Assembly (NCBI GenBank): GCA_012514865.1
Contig: JAAYZO010000755.1
Span: 1-7,576 of the forward strand
Direction: 5' to 3'
DNA length: 7,576 nt
Origin: Lentisphaerota bacterium
GTDB taxonomy: Bacteria > Verrucomicrobiota > Lentisphaeria > Oligosphaerales > JAFGRS01
Position 1 is the first letter of the stretch. Each line of letters opens with the position of its first letter. Made by a program: the position numbers and the translations under genes. Below the pieces are notes generated by a model, which was given only the letters and a program-made list of their open reading frames with translations, was not told the DNA's origin and did no database searches. Shown one piece after another: positions 1 to 7,331 of this stretch.

Positions 1-1
1 C

Positions 2-817
2 ATCACGGTTCTCGGTTCGGCCGCCGCCGAGGCCTGGCCGGCCCTGTTCTGCACCTGCGAGGCCTGCCGTGAAGCCCGCCGCCGCGGCGGACGCAACCTG
101 CGTCGGCGCACCGCCTACCGCATCGACTGCGAGACCCTGATCGACTTCGGCCCCGACATCCACTGGCAGAGCCACGCCTTCGGCATCGACATGGCTGACA
201 TCCGGCGGATCCTAATCACCCACAGCCACAGCGACCACCTCGATACCGTCGAGCTGCAGTGGCGCCGAAAGGGCTTCAGCCGCATCGGCGAGCCGCTCGA
301 GGTCTTCGCCAATGCCCACGTCTTCGACCGCATCGCCCGCGAGACCGGCCTCACCCTCGACCAGATCGCCATCGTCGGACACACCCTCGAGCCCGGCCGC
401 GAGGTCGTCACCGGACCCTACACGGTGACGCCCCTGCGCGCCCAGCACGCCAGCCCCGACGAGGCCGCTCTGAACTTCATCCTGCACGACGGCCGCGTCG
501 GCGCCCTCATCGGCAACGACACCGGCTGGTGGGCCGAAGAGACCTGGCAGCAGACCGCCGGACGCCGCCTCGACGCCGCCATCATCGAGTGCACCTACCT
601 CCACAAGGACGCACAGCACCGCCAGGGCCACCTCGGCGCCGAGGCCGCCGTCGCCTTCCGTGACCGCCTCATCGAACTCGAGGCCATCAGACCGGACGCG
701 CGCGTCGTGGTGAACCACTTCTCCCACAATGGGATGACCCTCCACGAGGAACTCTCCGACTGGTTCGCCCCCCACGGCATCGAGGTCGCCTACGACGGCA
801 TGACCCTCGAGCTCTGA
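2..817 (+). CDS. PhnP-like MBL-fold metal-dependent phosphodiesterase (5' partial)
   Basis: The reading frame is open from the left edge to TGA at 815-817 (271 visible residues); the start codon lies outside. Compared with E. coli PhnP (252 aa) only a few N-terminal residues should be missing. The metallo-beta-lactamase motif HSHSDH is encoded at 221-238. Further metal ligands expected of the family are present: His at 446-448, Asp (NDTGW) at 518-520 and His (NHFSHN) at 716-718. A Cys-X-Cys-X2-Cys cluster (codons 50, 56 and 65) plus the His at 725-727 matches the structural zinc site of PhnP, and the C-terminus (YDGMTLEL) resembles the PhnP end (FDGMEIGV). PhnP hydrolyses cyclic ribose phosphates in phosphonate breakdown. 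No phn gene is visible here, so the substrate is unknown; a phosphodiesterase acting on another small cyclic phosphate is equally possible. The protein is probably cytoplasmic, as no membrane segment is seen. An ATG at 191 would remove the Cys cluster and is not the start. Confidence 0.88.
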   Translation: MTVLGSAAAEAWPALFCTCEACREARRRGGRNLRRRTAYRIDCETLIDFGPDIHWQSHAFGIDMADIRRILITHSHSDHLDTVELQWRRKGFSRIGEPLEVFANAHVFDRIARETGLTLDQIAIVGHTLEPGREVVTGPYTVTPLRAQHASPDEAALNFILHDGRVGALIGNDTGWWAEETWQQTAGRRLDAAIIECTYLHKDAQHRQGHLGAEAAVAFRDRLIELEAIRPDARVVVNHFSHNGMTLHEELSDWFAPHGIEVAYDGMTLEL

Positions 818-850
818 GGGGGCTTCCGCCGCTGGGCCTCGCCGGTCATC

Positions 851-872
851 AGGGCCGCGCGGACGCGGCCCT
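851..872 (+). terminator. Hairpin downstream of the PhnP-like gene
   Basis: A perfect 8-bp stem (GGGCCGCG, 852-859, with CGCGGCCC, 864-871) closes a CGGA tetraloop, and A851 can also pair with T872. It begins 34 nt after the stop codon. Only two T residues follow, so it is terminator-like without a proper U-tract. Its position between convergent genes supports a role in ending transcription, but strong hairpins arise easily by chance in DNA this GC-rich. Confidence 0.45.
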
Positions 873-880
873 TGGGCTCG

Positions 881-920
881 GGACACGGACCGACACAGAC
901 CCACACGGACGGACACGGAC
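881..920. repeat. Four tandem 10-bp units, consensus GGACACGGAC
   Basis: Four consecutive decamers (881-890, 891-900, 901-910, 911-920) share the pattern nnACACGGAC. The first and last are identical and the middle two differ at one to three positions. The array lies in the 262-bp spacer between two convergent genes. No open frame through it resembles a protein. Function unknown. Confidence 0.7.
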
Positions 921-983
921 GGGCCTTGCCGGCTGCGGCGCCGGGCCTCGGGCCACGGCCCACGGGTCGGGGGGCGTCCGGGG

Positions 984-1041
984 TTGGGCGTTGGGCGTTC
1001 CGTTCCTCGGGCCTCGGCCGATCGGTCGGATCCGTCGGATC
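984..1041. repeat. Short direct duplications in the convergent spacer
   Basis: TTGGCG-type duplication: TTGGGCG occurs twice back to back (984-990 and 991-997). GTCGGATC occurs twice with a 9-bp period (1025-1032 and 1034-1041). Together with the decamer array just upstream, this makes the spacer a patchwork of low-order repeats. I see no gene in 818-1079. Confidence 0.55.
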
Positions 1042-1079
1042 TCCCGGCGCTTCTCTGCGGCGGGGCCGTCCTCTCGCTC

Positions 1080-2009
1080 TCAGGCCCCGGCCAGGCGCCA
1101 GGACCAGGCGACCAGACTCGAGGCGCCTAGGCCGCAGAGGGCATGCACATACCACGGCAGACGGCGCTCGAGCAACGCCAGGCAGGGCAGCGCCAGGAGC
1201 GCCCCCCAGGCGAAGCCCATGGCATGGCCGACCACGTCGGTCTGCGGGCCGGTACCCAGCCAGCCCAGGAGGGTCGCCGCGGCGCCAAGCGGCAGCCAGG
1301 TCCGTGAGAAGACCATGCGCAGGTCACGCCAGCGCCGCCACGACCGCGCGCTCTGCACGACGCCCAGGGCCCCGAGCGCCCCGAAGGTCGCCGTCGAGGC
1401 GCCAATGGCATGGCGGCCGTACGCTGCCAGGGCCGCCTCGGTCAGATTCCCCAGAACGCCGCTGAGGAGCACCAGCACCCAGGCCGGACCCAGGCCCAGG
1501 ACCTGGCTCAGGGCACTCCCGAAGACCACCACCGCCACGGCATTCCCGAAGACGTGCATCGCATCGGCGTGCAGCCACAGCGACGTCACCGCCCGCCACC
1601 ACTCGCCGGCACGCAGGCGCTCGGCGTCCAGAGCGCCGATCTCGAAGAGCCGATGCGCCGCGGCCACCGGGCCGCTGTGGAGGTAGACATTGAGCATCGC
1701 CGCGGCCACCACCAGGCCGCTGAGGACGTCGGCGGGACGCAGCGCCGCCAGGGCCGGCCCGATGCCGCTGCCGCGCGGCCAGTCGCGGTTGGCGCGCTCG
1801 TAGTCGACCAGCTCGGCGCGGGCTCGCTCGGCCGTCCAGCCGGTGACCACGACGATGTACGCCTGGCCCGCCGCGTCGACCTCGACGCGGTGCGGAATCC
1901 GCGCCGACGAGAGCGCCGCCACATACGGCAGAAACCGCTCCGGCGTCGGCGGTATCAGGCGTTCTTCAACCGGGCCGTCAACCGCCCAGGTGTCAAGCCG
2001 GCCGCTCAT
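1080..2009 (-). CDS. Rhomboid-family intramembrane serine protease
   Basis: This 309-residue membrane protein should cleave transmembrane substrates within the bilayer. All rhomboid hallmarks are visible: GEWWR before the first catalytic loop (135-139), the His-X4-His-X3-Asn triplet (H147, H152, N156; equivalent to H145, H150 and N154 of E. coli GlpG), the catalytic serine in GAST (S205) and the catalytic histidine in VVGHAMG (H262). Hydrophobic segments lie near 94-111, 150-167, 173-188, 203-219, 238-252, 258-279 and 286-304. That is the six-helix core plus one C-terminal helix (6+1). Residues 1-85 form a soluble N-terminal domain (alpha/beta-looking, about 24-75), as in many bacterial rhomboids. 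The gene is divergent from the HU gene. The ATG at 2009 has no strong Shine-Dalgarno directly before it; GGAGG lies 34 nt upstream, in front of a small ORF that overlaps this start. The natural substrate cannot be told from sequence. Confidence 0.9.
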   Translation of the reverse strand: MSGRLDTWAVDGPVEERLIPPTPERFLPYVAALSSARIPHRVEVDAAGQAYIVVVTGWTAERARAELVDYERANRDWPRGSGIGPALAALRPADVLSGLVVAAAMLNVYLHSGPVAAAHRLFEIGALDAERLRAGEWWRAVTSLWLHADAMHVFGNAVAVVVFGSALSQVLGLGPAWVLVLLSGVLGNLTEAALAAYGRHAIGASTATFGALGALGVVQSARSWRRWRDLRMVFSRTWLPLGAAATLLGWLGTGPQTDVVGHAMGFAWGALLALPCLALLERRLPWYVHALCGLGASSLVAWSWRLAGA

Positions 2010-2038
2010 CCTGCCAGCCCCGCAGCCGCCACCTTCAT
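2006..2038 (-). CDS. Possible 10-codon leader ORF overlapping the rhomboid start
   Basis: On the minus strand an ATG at 2038-2036 opens MKVAAAGLAG and stops at TGA 2008-2006, so its stop overlaps the rhomboid ATG in an ATGA arrangement. It is preceded by GGAGG (2048-2044) at a 5-nt spacing, a better ribosome site than anything directly before the rhomboid ATG. The arrangement is typical of translational coupling. The peptide is too short to judge for coding signal, and the GGAGG could be coincidental, so this is a proposal only. Confidence 0.3.
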   Translation of the reverse strand: MKVAAAGLAG

Positions 2039-2055
2039 CCTTGCCTCCGAAAGTC

Positions 2056-2085
2056 TTGCCAACCGTGACGCACCGTGCATATTAT
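2056..2085 (+). promoter_or_regulatory. Sigma-70-type promoter of the HU gene
   Basis: TTGCCA (2056-2061) and TATTAT (2080-2085) are separated by 18 bp, close to the TTGACA/TATAAT consensus, in the only conspicuously AT-rich patch of the window. Transcription would begin near 2092 and leave a leader of about 120 nt before the HU ATG. Two ACCGTG hexamers (2062-2067, 2072-2077) lie 10 bp apart inside the spacer and could be a regulator site. Whether a minus-strand promoter for the rhomboid gene shares this patch is unclear: CATAAT (2086-2081) could be a -10, but no good -35 is seen. Confidence 0.55.
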
Positions 2086-2130
2086 GAACCCGTGTTCTGA
2101 GACCGACGACCCACGCCCGGCGAAAAGATA

Positions 2131-2161
2131 CCCATCTGGCCTGCACGGCCTTCCGGGTGGG
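2131..2161 (+). promoter_or_regulatory. Stem-loop in the HU mRNA leader
   Basis: CCCATCT (2131-2137) pairs with GGGTGGG (2155-2161, with two G-T wobbles), and GGCC (2138-2141) pairs with GGCC (2147-2150) around the loop TGCAC. A 4-nt bulge (2151-2154) separates the two stem parts on the 3' side. It lies roughly 40 nt into the predicted leader and 37 nt before the ribosome site. A role in stability or translational control is possible but not shown. Confidence 0.35.
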
Positions 2162-2197
2162 GGAGCGGTTTCGCGAGTTTCCGTGCCTGACGACTTC

Positions 2198-2202
2198 GGA
2201 GG
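2198..2202 (+). promoter_or_regulatory. Ribosome binding site of the HU gene
   Basis: GGAGG lies 10 nt before the ATG at 2213. It decides the start: the frame stays open upstream to a GTG at 2075, but that extension would begin inside the predicted promoter and adds 46 residues unrelated to the HU fold. Confidence 0.65.
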
Positions 2203-2212
2203 TTCTGCCGAC

Positions 2213-2509
2213 ATGACGAAACGTGATCTGGTCGTTCGCATCGCCCGTCAGACGGGCATCAACCAGCAGGACGTGATGAACGTGGTTCAGCTCAGCCTGG
2301 ACACGATCACCAAAGAGCTGGCGGCTGGCCGCGGCGTCGAGTTCCGCAACTTCGGCGTCTTCGAGGTCATGGTCCGCAAGCCGCGCGTCGGCCGCAACCC
2401 GAACGCGCCGAAGAAGACGGTCGACATCCCCGAACGCGTCGTGGTCAAGTTCAAGCCCGGCAAGGTCATGCGCCAGCGCGTCCTGAAGCTCGACCCGTCC
2501 CGCATCTGA
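2213..2509 (+). CDS. HU/IHF-family nucleoid-associated DNA-binding protein
   Basis: The 98-residue product has the family's usual length (90-100). MTKRDLVVRIARQTG at the N-terminus is the first helix of the dimerisation domain. EFRNFGVFEV (43-52) is the conserved beta segment with the GxF motif. GRNP (60-63) is the DNA-intercalating tip of the beta-arm, and KFKPGK (79-84) begins the C-terminal helix. The protein should dimerise, bind and bend DNA and help compact the nucleoid. The arm region (RVGRNPNAPKKTVDIPERV) has NAPKK where HU often has TGE. HU and IHF subunits cannot be separated reliably from this sequence, so no symbol is given. It heads the plus-strand set with hisS and aspS and has its own promoter and ribosome site. 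Two stem-loops follow its stop. Confidence 0.93.
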   Translation: MTKRDLVVRIARQTGINQQDVMNVVQLSLDTITKELAAGRGVEFRNFGVFEVMVRKPRVGRNPNAPKKTVDIPERVVVKFKPGKVMRQRVLKLDPSRI

Positions 2510-2528
2510 ACCAGCCGTGCCGGTTCGA

Positions 2529-2560
2529 CCGGAGGACGCGCCGCCACGGAGCGCCTCCGG
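2529..2560 (+). other. First stem-loop between the HU gene and hisS
   Basis: CCGGAGG (2529-2535) and CGC (2537-2539), separated by a bulged A, pair with GCG (2551-2553) and CCTCCGG (2554-2560), giving a 10-bp stem around an 11-nt loop. It starts 19 nt after the HU stop. No T-run follows. It may protect the 3' end of the HU mRNA or be part of a hisS leader. Confidence 0.4.
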
Positions 2561-2576
2561 AACTCCGCACGACCAC

Positions 2577-2616
2577 CCGCGAAAGCCAGTCGGCCCGATG
2601 GCCCTGGCTTTCGCGG
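2577..2616 (+). terminator. Long stem-loop after the HU gene, 17 nt before hisS
   Basis: A perfect 13-bp outer stem (CCGCGAAAGCCAG, 2577-2589, with CTGGCTTTCGCGG, 2604-2616) encloses a further GGCC/GGCC stem (2592-2595, 2600-2603) capped by a CGAT loop, with a two-base bulge (TC). The 17-bp structure is the strongest in the window. It looks like the stem of an intrinsic terminator for the HU gene, but it lacks a T-tract (CCTTGAGAG follows), so it may instead attenuate, process or stabilise the mRNA. It also argues that 2517-2633 is non-coding and hisS starts at 2634. Confidence 0.5.
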
Positions 2617-2633
2617 CCTTGAGAGACCCTGAC

Positions 2634-3929
2634 ATGGCACCCGCGAACGAACCGCTGCCCGGCACGTCCGACCTCTGGGAACCCGAGGTCACCGACTGGG
2701 TGTTGCTCGAACAGGCCGCCCGCGACGTCTTCGGCCGCTACGGCTACGGCGAACTGCGCACCCCGATCTTCGAACGCACCGACGTCTTCGTGCGCAGCAT
2801 CGGCGACGATACCGAGGTGGTCCAGAAGGAGATGTACACCTTCGAGGACCGCGGCGGCCGCAGCCTGACCCTGCGTCCCGAGGGCACCGCCGGCGCCATG
2901 CGTGCCATCGCCTGCCACGGCCTCGCCGACGGCGAGCAGCTCCGGGTCTTCTACATGGGACCGATGTTCCGCGGCGAACGCCCGGCCGCCGGCCGGCGCC
3001 GGCAGTTCCACCAGGTCGGCGTCGAGGCGGTCGGCGGCCTGGAGCCCTACCAGGATGCCGAGGCTATCGCCATGCTCGTCCACTACCTCGAGGCCATCGG
3101 CGTCAGCGGCGGCCGCGTCCGCCTCAACAGCCGCGGCCTGCCCGAGGACCGCGCCGCCGTCAGCGCCGCCATGCGGCAGCACTTCGCACCGCGGGCGCAG
3201 GACATGTGCCCGGATTGCCAGCGCCGCCTCGACAGCAATGTCTGGCGCATCCTGGACTGCAAGAACGCGGCCTGCCAGGCGGCCGTCGAGGGCGCCCCCA
3301 AGATGGTCGACCTCCTCGGCGACGAGAGCCGCGGCTTCTTCGCGGCCGTCTGCCGCGGCCTGGACCAGCTCGGCGTGGCCTACGAACTGGCGCCCCGGCT
3401 GGTCCGCGGCCTGGACTACTACGTCCATACCGTCTTCGAGGTCGTGCACAGCGGCCTCGGCGCCCAGGACGCCCTTGCCGGCGGCGGGCGCTACCGCATC
3501 GGCCTGCCCGGCGTGAAGCGGCCCCTCGACGGCGTCGGCTTCGCCGCCGGCATGGAGCGTCTCCTCATGGCCCGCGAGAGCCTCGGCCTGAAGGCCGCCG
3601 GCCGGCCGGGCGCCGATGTCTTCATCGTGGCGCTGGGCGACGAGGCCATCCCGGCCGGCCTGGGCCTGGCGCAGGCCCTGCGCCGCACCGACCTCGGCCT
3701 GCGCGTCCTGGCCGGCCTCGGCGGCCGCAGCCTCAAGGCCCAGATGCGCGCCGCCCACCGCGAGGGCGCCCGCTGGGCCCTCATCCTCGGCGACAACGAA
3801 CTCGCCGCCGGAACGATCGTCTGCAAAACGATGGCAACGTCGCAGCAGGAGACCATCCGCCGCGACGACCTCGTCGACTGGCTGCGACAGGCCGCCGCCG
3901 CACCGGCCGCCGCCGCCAGCACACCCTGA
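2634..3929 (+). CDS. hisS: Histidine--tRNA ligase (class II)
   Basis: The 431-residue enzyme charges tRNA-His with histidine using ATP, as a cytoplasmic dimer. Visible landmarks: an N-terminal PLPGTSDLW segment in the usual PxGTxD position, motif 2 FRGERP with RQFHQVGVE (112-131), a CPDC plus CKNAAC cysteine set (192-214) in the insertion region, the histidine-binding LVRGLDYY (256-263) followed by HTVFE, GGGRY (283-287), motif 3 GFAAGMERL (302-310), and a C-terminal anticodon-binding domain (about 327-418). An Ala-rich tail follows. Arg288 replaces the usual Asp of GGGRYD. The frame is open back to 2517, but the ATG at 2634 gives the family's normal N-terminus and length and lies after the stem-loop; GAGAG at 2621-2625 is a weak ribosome site. 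Upstream is the HU gene (124-nt gap), downstream aspS (142-nt gap), a common hisS-aspS pairing in bacteria. Confidence 0.95.
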   Translation: MAPANEPLPGTSDLWEPEVTDWVLLEQAARDVFGRYGYGELRTPIFERTDVFVRSIGDDTEVVQKEMYTFEDRGGRSLTLRPEGTAGAMRAIACHGLADGEQLRVFYMGPMFRGERPAAGRRRQFHQVGVEAVGGLEPYQDAEAIAMLVHYLEAIGVSGGRVRLNSRGLPEDRAAVSAAMRQHFAPRAQDMCPDCQRRLDSNVWRILDCKNAACQAAVEGAPKMVDLLGDESRGFFAAVCRGLDQLGVAYELAPRLVRGLDYYVHTVFEVVHSGLGAQDALAGGGRYRIGLPGVKRPLDGVGFAAGMERLLMARESLGLKAAGRPGADVFIVALGDEAIPAGLGLAQALRRTDLGLRVLAGLGGRSLKAQMRAAHREGARWALILGDNELAAGTIVCKTMATSQQETIRRDDLVDWLRQAAAAPAAAASTP

Positions 3930-3991
3930 CCGCCTCGCCGACCCGGAAGGCACCGAACCGAACCGGCCGGCAGGCAGGACCGATAGACCGA

Positions 3992-4034
3992 GCACCGGGC
4001 GGTGCCGGCGGGACCGCGCCGGGCGACACCCGGC
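3992..4034 (+). other. Two small hairpins in the hisS-aspS spacer
   Basis: GCACC/GGTGC (3992-3996, 4001-4005) and GCCGGG/CCCGGC (4018-4023, 4029-4034) form consecutive short hairpins in the 142-bp spacer (3930-4071). No T-tract and no convincing promoter are present, so cotranscription of aspS with hisS is plausible. Such hairpins are expected by chance at this GC content. Confidence 0.25.
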
Positions 4035-4060
4035 CGACCGCCGCACCGGCCGCATAGAAT

Positions 4061-4064
4061 GGAG
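4061..4064 (+). promoter_or_regulatory. Ribosome binding site of aspS
   Basis: GGAG lies 7 nt before the ATG at 4072 and 16 nt before the in-frame ATG at 4081, so it favours 4072 as the start. The frame remains open upstream into hisS, but that stretch overlaps a well-conserved gene and is not coding in this frame. Confidence 0.6.
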
Positions 4065-4071
4065 CGCCAGG

Positions 4072-5883
<1,812 letters not shown>

Positions 5884-5911
5884 GGGCACCGCGCCATTCC
5901 TGCCCGGGCAG

Positions 5912-5956
5912 GTCAGACAAGTCAGACAAGTCAGACAAGTCAGACTGGTCAGACTG
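5912..5956. repeat. Five tandem 9-bp units (GTCAGACAA / GTCAGACTG)
   Basis: Three copies of GTCAGACAA (5912-5920, 5921-5929, 5930-5938) are followed by two copies of GTCAGACTG (5939-5947, 5948-5956), all perfectly in register. The array begins directly after the 14-bp palindrome CCTGCCCGGGCAGG (5899-5912), 28 nt past the aspS stop, in the spacer to a convergent gene. No protein is plausible here. Each unit contains GTCAGAC, and the composition (about 45% G+C) is well below that of the surroundings. Confidence 0.85.
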
Positions 5957-5961
5957 CGGCT

Positions 5962-5990
5962 GTCCCCGGTGTCCCCGGTATCCCGGTGTC
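5962..5990. repeat. Second 9-bp array (GTCCCCGGT)
   Basis: GTCCCCGGT occurs twice (5962-5970, 5971-5979), followed by the shortened ATCCCGGT (5980-5987) and a partial GTC. It has the same period as the preceding GTCAGAC array but an unrelated sequence, and ends 6 bp before the stop codon of the minus-strand gene. Confidence 0.65.
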
Positions 5991-5996
5991 CCTGCC

Positions 5997-7325
5997 TCAG
6001 CCGGGCAGGGCCAGGACCTGGCCGGCGTCCTCCAGGAGCGGCCGCAGGCGGGCGTAGGGCAGCGCCTGCACGGCGGTGCCGAGGTCCATGGCCAGCCCGG
6101 CGGCCAGGGCCGCCGACTCGCCCAGGACCATGAACACCGGCTCCATGCGCGCCGAGCCGTAGGCGATGTGTGAGGCCGACAGGCAGATCGGCACGAGGAG
6201 GTTCTCGCACTCGCCCCGGCGCGGGATCAGGCAGCGGTACGAGATCGGGTACGGATCCGTCGGCGGCACCTGCACATCGCCGTCGTTGAGGACGCGCCCG
6301 GCGTGCACGAAGCGGCTGCAGTTGTGCGAGTCGAGGGTGTACGATCCCATCCCGACGGCGTCCTCGGCCCGGGCGCTGCCCATGCAGTCGCGCTCGGTGA
6401 TGACGTAGTCGCCGACCAGCCGCCGCGCCTCGCGGACGTAGAGCTGGTGCGGCCAGTGGCCGGTGTCGACGAACTCGTCGCGGGCCAGGCCCCAGCGTCC
6501 GTACGCCTCGCGGTAGCGCGTCGGAATGGCCGGGTCGTTCGACAGGCACCAGTAGAGGCCCTTCTGGTAGGTGACGTGGGCCTGGAAGATGCGTTCGCGG
6601 GTGGCGACGTCGGCCTCGGGCCAGGCGTGGTTGGCGCCGATGAAGTCGCTCGAGACCGGCCCGTGGTTGTTGGTGTCGGTCTTGCTGAAACCGCCCGGGG
6701 TGCGCTGGGGCAGGATGTCGAACTTGGCCGGCGGGCCGTCGGGGGTCCGCAGCGACTCGTTGTAGCGGTCCTTCTCCCCGGCGTACCAGCGCCGCGCCAG
6801 CTCGTACTGGCGCGGGTCGTAGCCCTCGGGCTGCTCCCAGGGCACGCGCAGCGCCGGGTCGTCGGTCATGCAGATGCGGAAGTTATACGCCTGCACCCGC
6901 CGATCGCCCTGGCCCTGCATCAGGGTACGGTCCTCGTCGTCGACCTGGGGCAGCCGCCCCGAGGACGGGTCGCCGGGGCGGACGTACGGGTCGACCGGCA
7001 TGCCGAACTGGTGGTACTGCCGCACCTGGATGCCGTTGAGGCTCTCGCCGTAGGTATCGTTGGACTCGCGCCCGACGGTATAGGTGACCCCGGCCTTGGC
7101 CATGAGGTCGCCCTCGTAGGTGGCGTCGATGAACTGCCGGGCCCGCACCGCCAGACCGCCGAGGAAGGTCACCCGCTGCAGGCGCCCGCCGCTCGACTCG
7201 GCACGGTCGAGGTACTGCGCCAGGCGCACCGGCACGCCCGCCTCGGCCAGGAGTTCGCCGAAGACTGCCTCGGCGACGTGCGGCTCGAACCGCCACTCCT
7301 CGTCACGGCCGTAGTGACGACCCAC
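5997..7325 (-). CDS. FAD-dependent oxidoreductase, main body downstream of an in-frame stop
   Basis: The open frame gives 442 residues from a GTG at 7325, but it is really the body of a longer gene whose N-terminal part continues, in the same frame, beyond TAA at 7334-7332. The sequence is typical of the FAD_oxidored-type family rich in Planctomycetota and relatives: FIDATYEGDL (65-74), TVGRESNDTYGESLNG (83-98), AYNFRICMTDDP (146-157), KTDTNNHGP (215-223), WPHQLYVREARR (291-302), and CLSASHIAYG with ARMEPVFMVLGESAA (381-406), which should close the FAD site. The physiological substrate is not known to me; members are often annotated only as FAD-dependent oxidoreductase. No frameshift or missing block is visible. 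The GTG has no ribosome site, and a product starting there would lack the FAD-binding Rossmann motif, so independent expression is doubtful. The gene converges with aspS. Confidence 0.8.
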   Translation of the reverse strand: MGRHYGRDEEWRFEPHVAEAVFGELLAEAGVPVRLAQYLDRAESSGGRLQRVTFLGGLAVRARQFIDATYEGDLMAKAGVTYTVGRESNDTYGESLNGIQVRQYHQFGMPVDPYVRPGDPSSGRLPQVDDEDRTLMQGQGDRRVQAYNFRICMTDDPALRVPWEQPEGYDPRQYELARRWYAGEKDRYNESLRTPDGPPAKFDILPQRTPGGFSKTDTNNHGPVSSDFIGANHAWPEADVATRERIFQAHVTYQKGLYWCLSNDPAIPTRYREAYGRWGLARDEFVDTGHWPHQLYVREARRLVGDYVITERDCMGSARAEDAVGMGSYTLDSHNCSRFVHAGRVLNDGDVQVPPTDPYPISYRCLIPRRGECENLLVPICLSASHIAYGSARMEPVFMVLGESAALAAGLAMDLGTAVQALPYARLRPLLEDAGQVLALPG

Positions 7326-7331
7326 CCGCGC

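Noticed and set aside
2081..2110. Minus-strand promoter for the rhomboid gene sharing the AT-rich patch
   Set aside because: CATAAT at 2086-2081 is a fair -10, but no acceptable -35 lies 16-18 bp upstream on that strand, so it was not listed.
2075..2212. Possible 46-residue N-terminal extension of the HU protein from GTG 2075
   Set aside because: It would start inside the predicted promoter, has no ribosome site and does not resemble the family; the ATG at 2213 has GGAGG before it.
2517..2633. Possible 39-residue N-terminal extension of HisRS
   Set aside because: The stretch contains two strong stem-loops and encodes no HisRS-like residues; the ATG at 2634 gives the standard N-terminus.
4005..4018. 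T-box-like sequence (GGGACCGCG, matching the GGNACCGCG end of the T-box motif) before aspS
   Set aside because: The full motif matches only in part, and the key T of the TGGN bulge is C. The 142-bp spacer is too short for a normal Stem I, and no terminator/antiterminator pair is seen. The resemblance is expected in sequence this GC-rich.
3616..4071. Possible 152-residue N-terminal extension of AspRS
   Set aside because: It overlaps the conserved 3' end of hisS in another frame and is Arg/Pro/Ala/Ser-rich; GGAG and the family start support 4072.
5899..5912. Perfect palindrome CCTGCCCGGGCAGG as an aspS terminator or operator
   Set aside because: It has no loop and no T-tract; a 14-bp G/C palindrome is weak evidence here. 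Its position 15 nt after aspS is noted only.
5912..5990. CRISPR array
   Set aside because: Units are 9 bp and directly abutting, with no unique spacers and no cas genes.
7323..7325. GTG 7325 as a genuine start of a separate 442-residue protein
   Set aside because: There is no ribosome site, and the conserved frame continues upstream through the TAA into the FAD-binding motif, so it is an internal codon of a longer gene.
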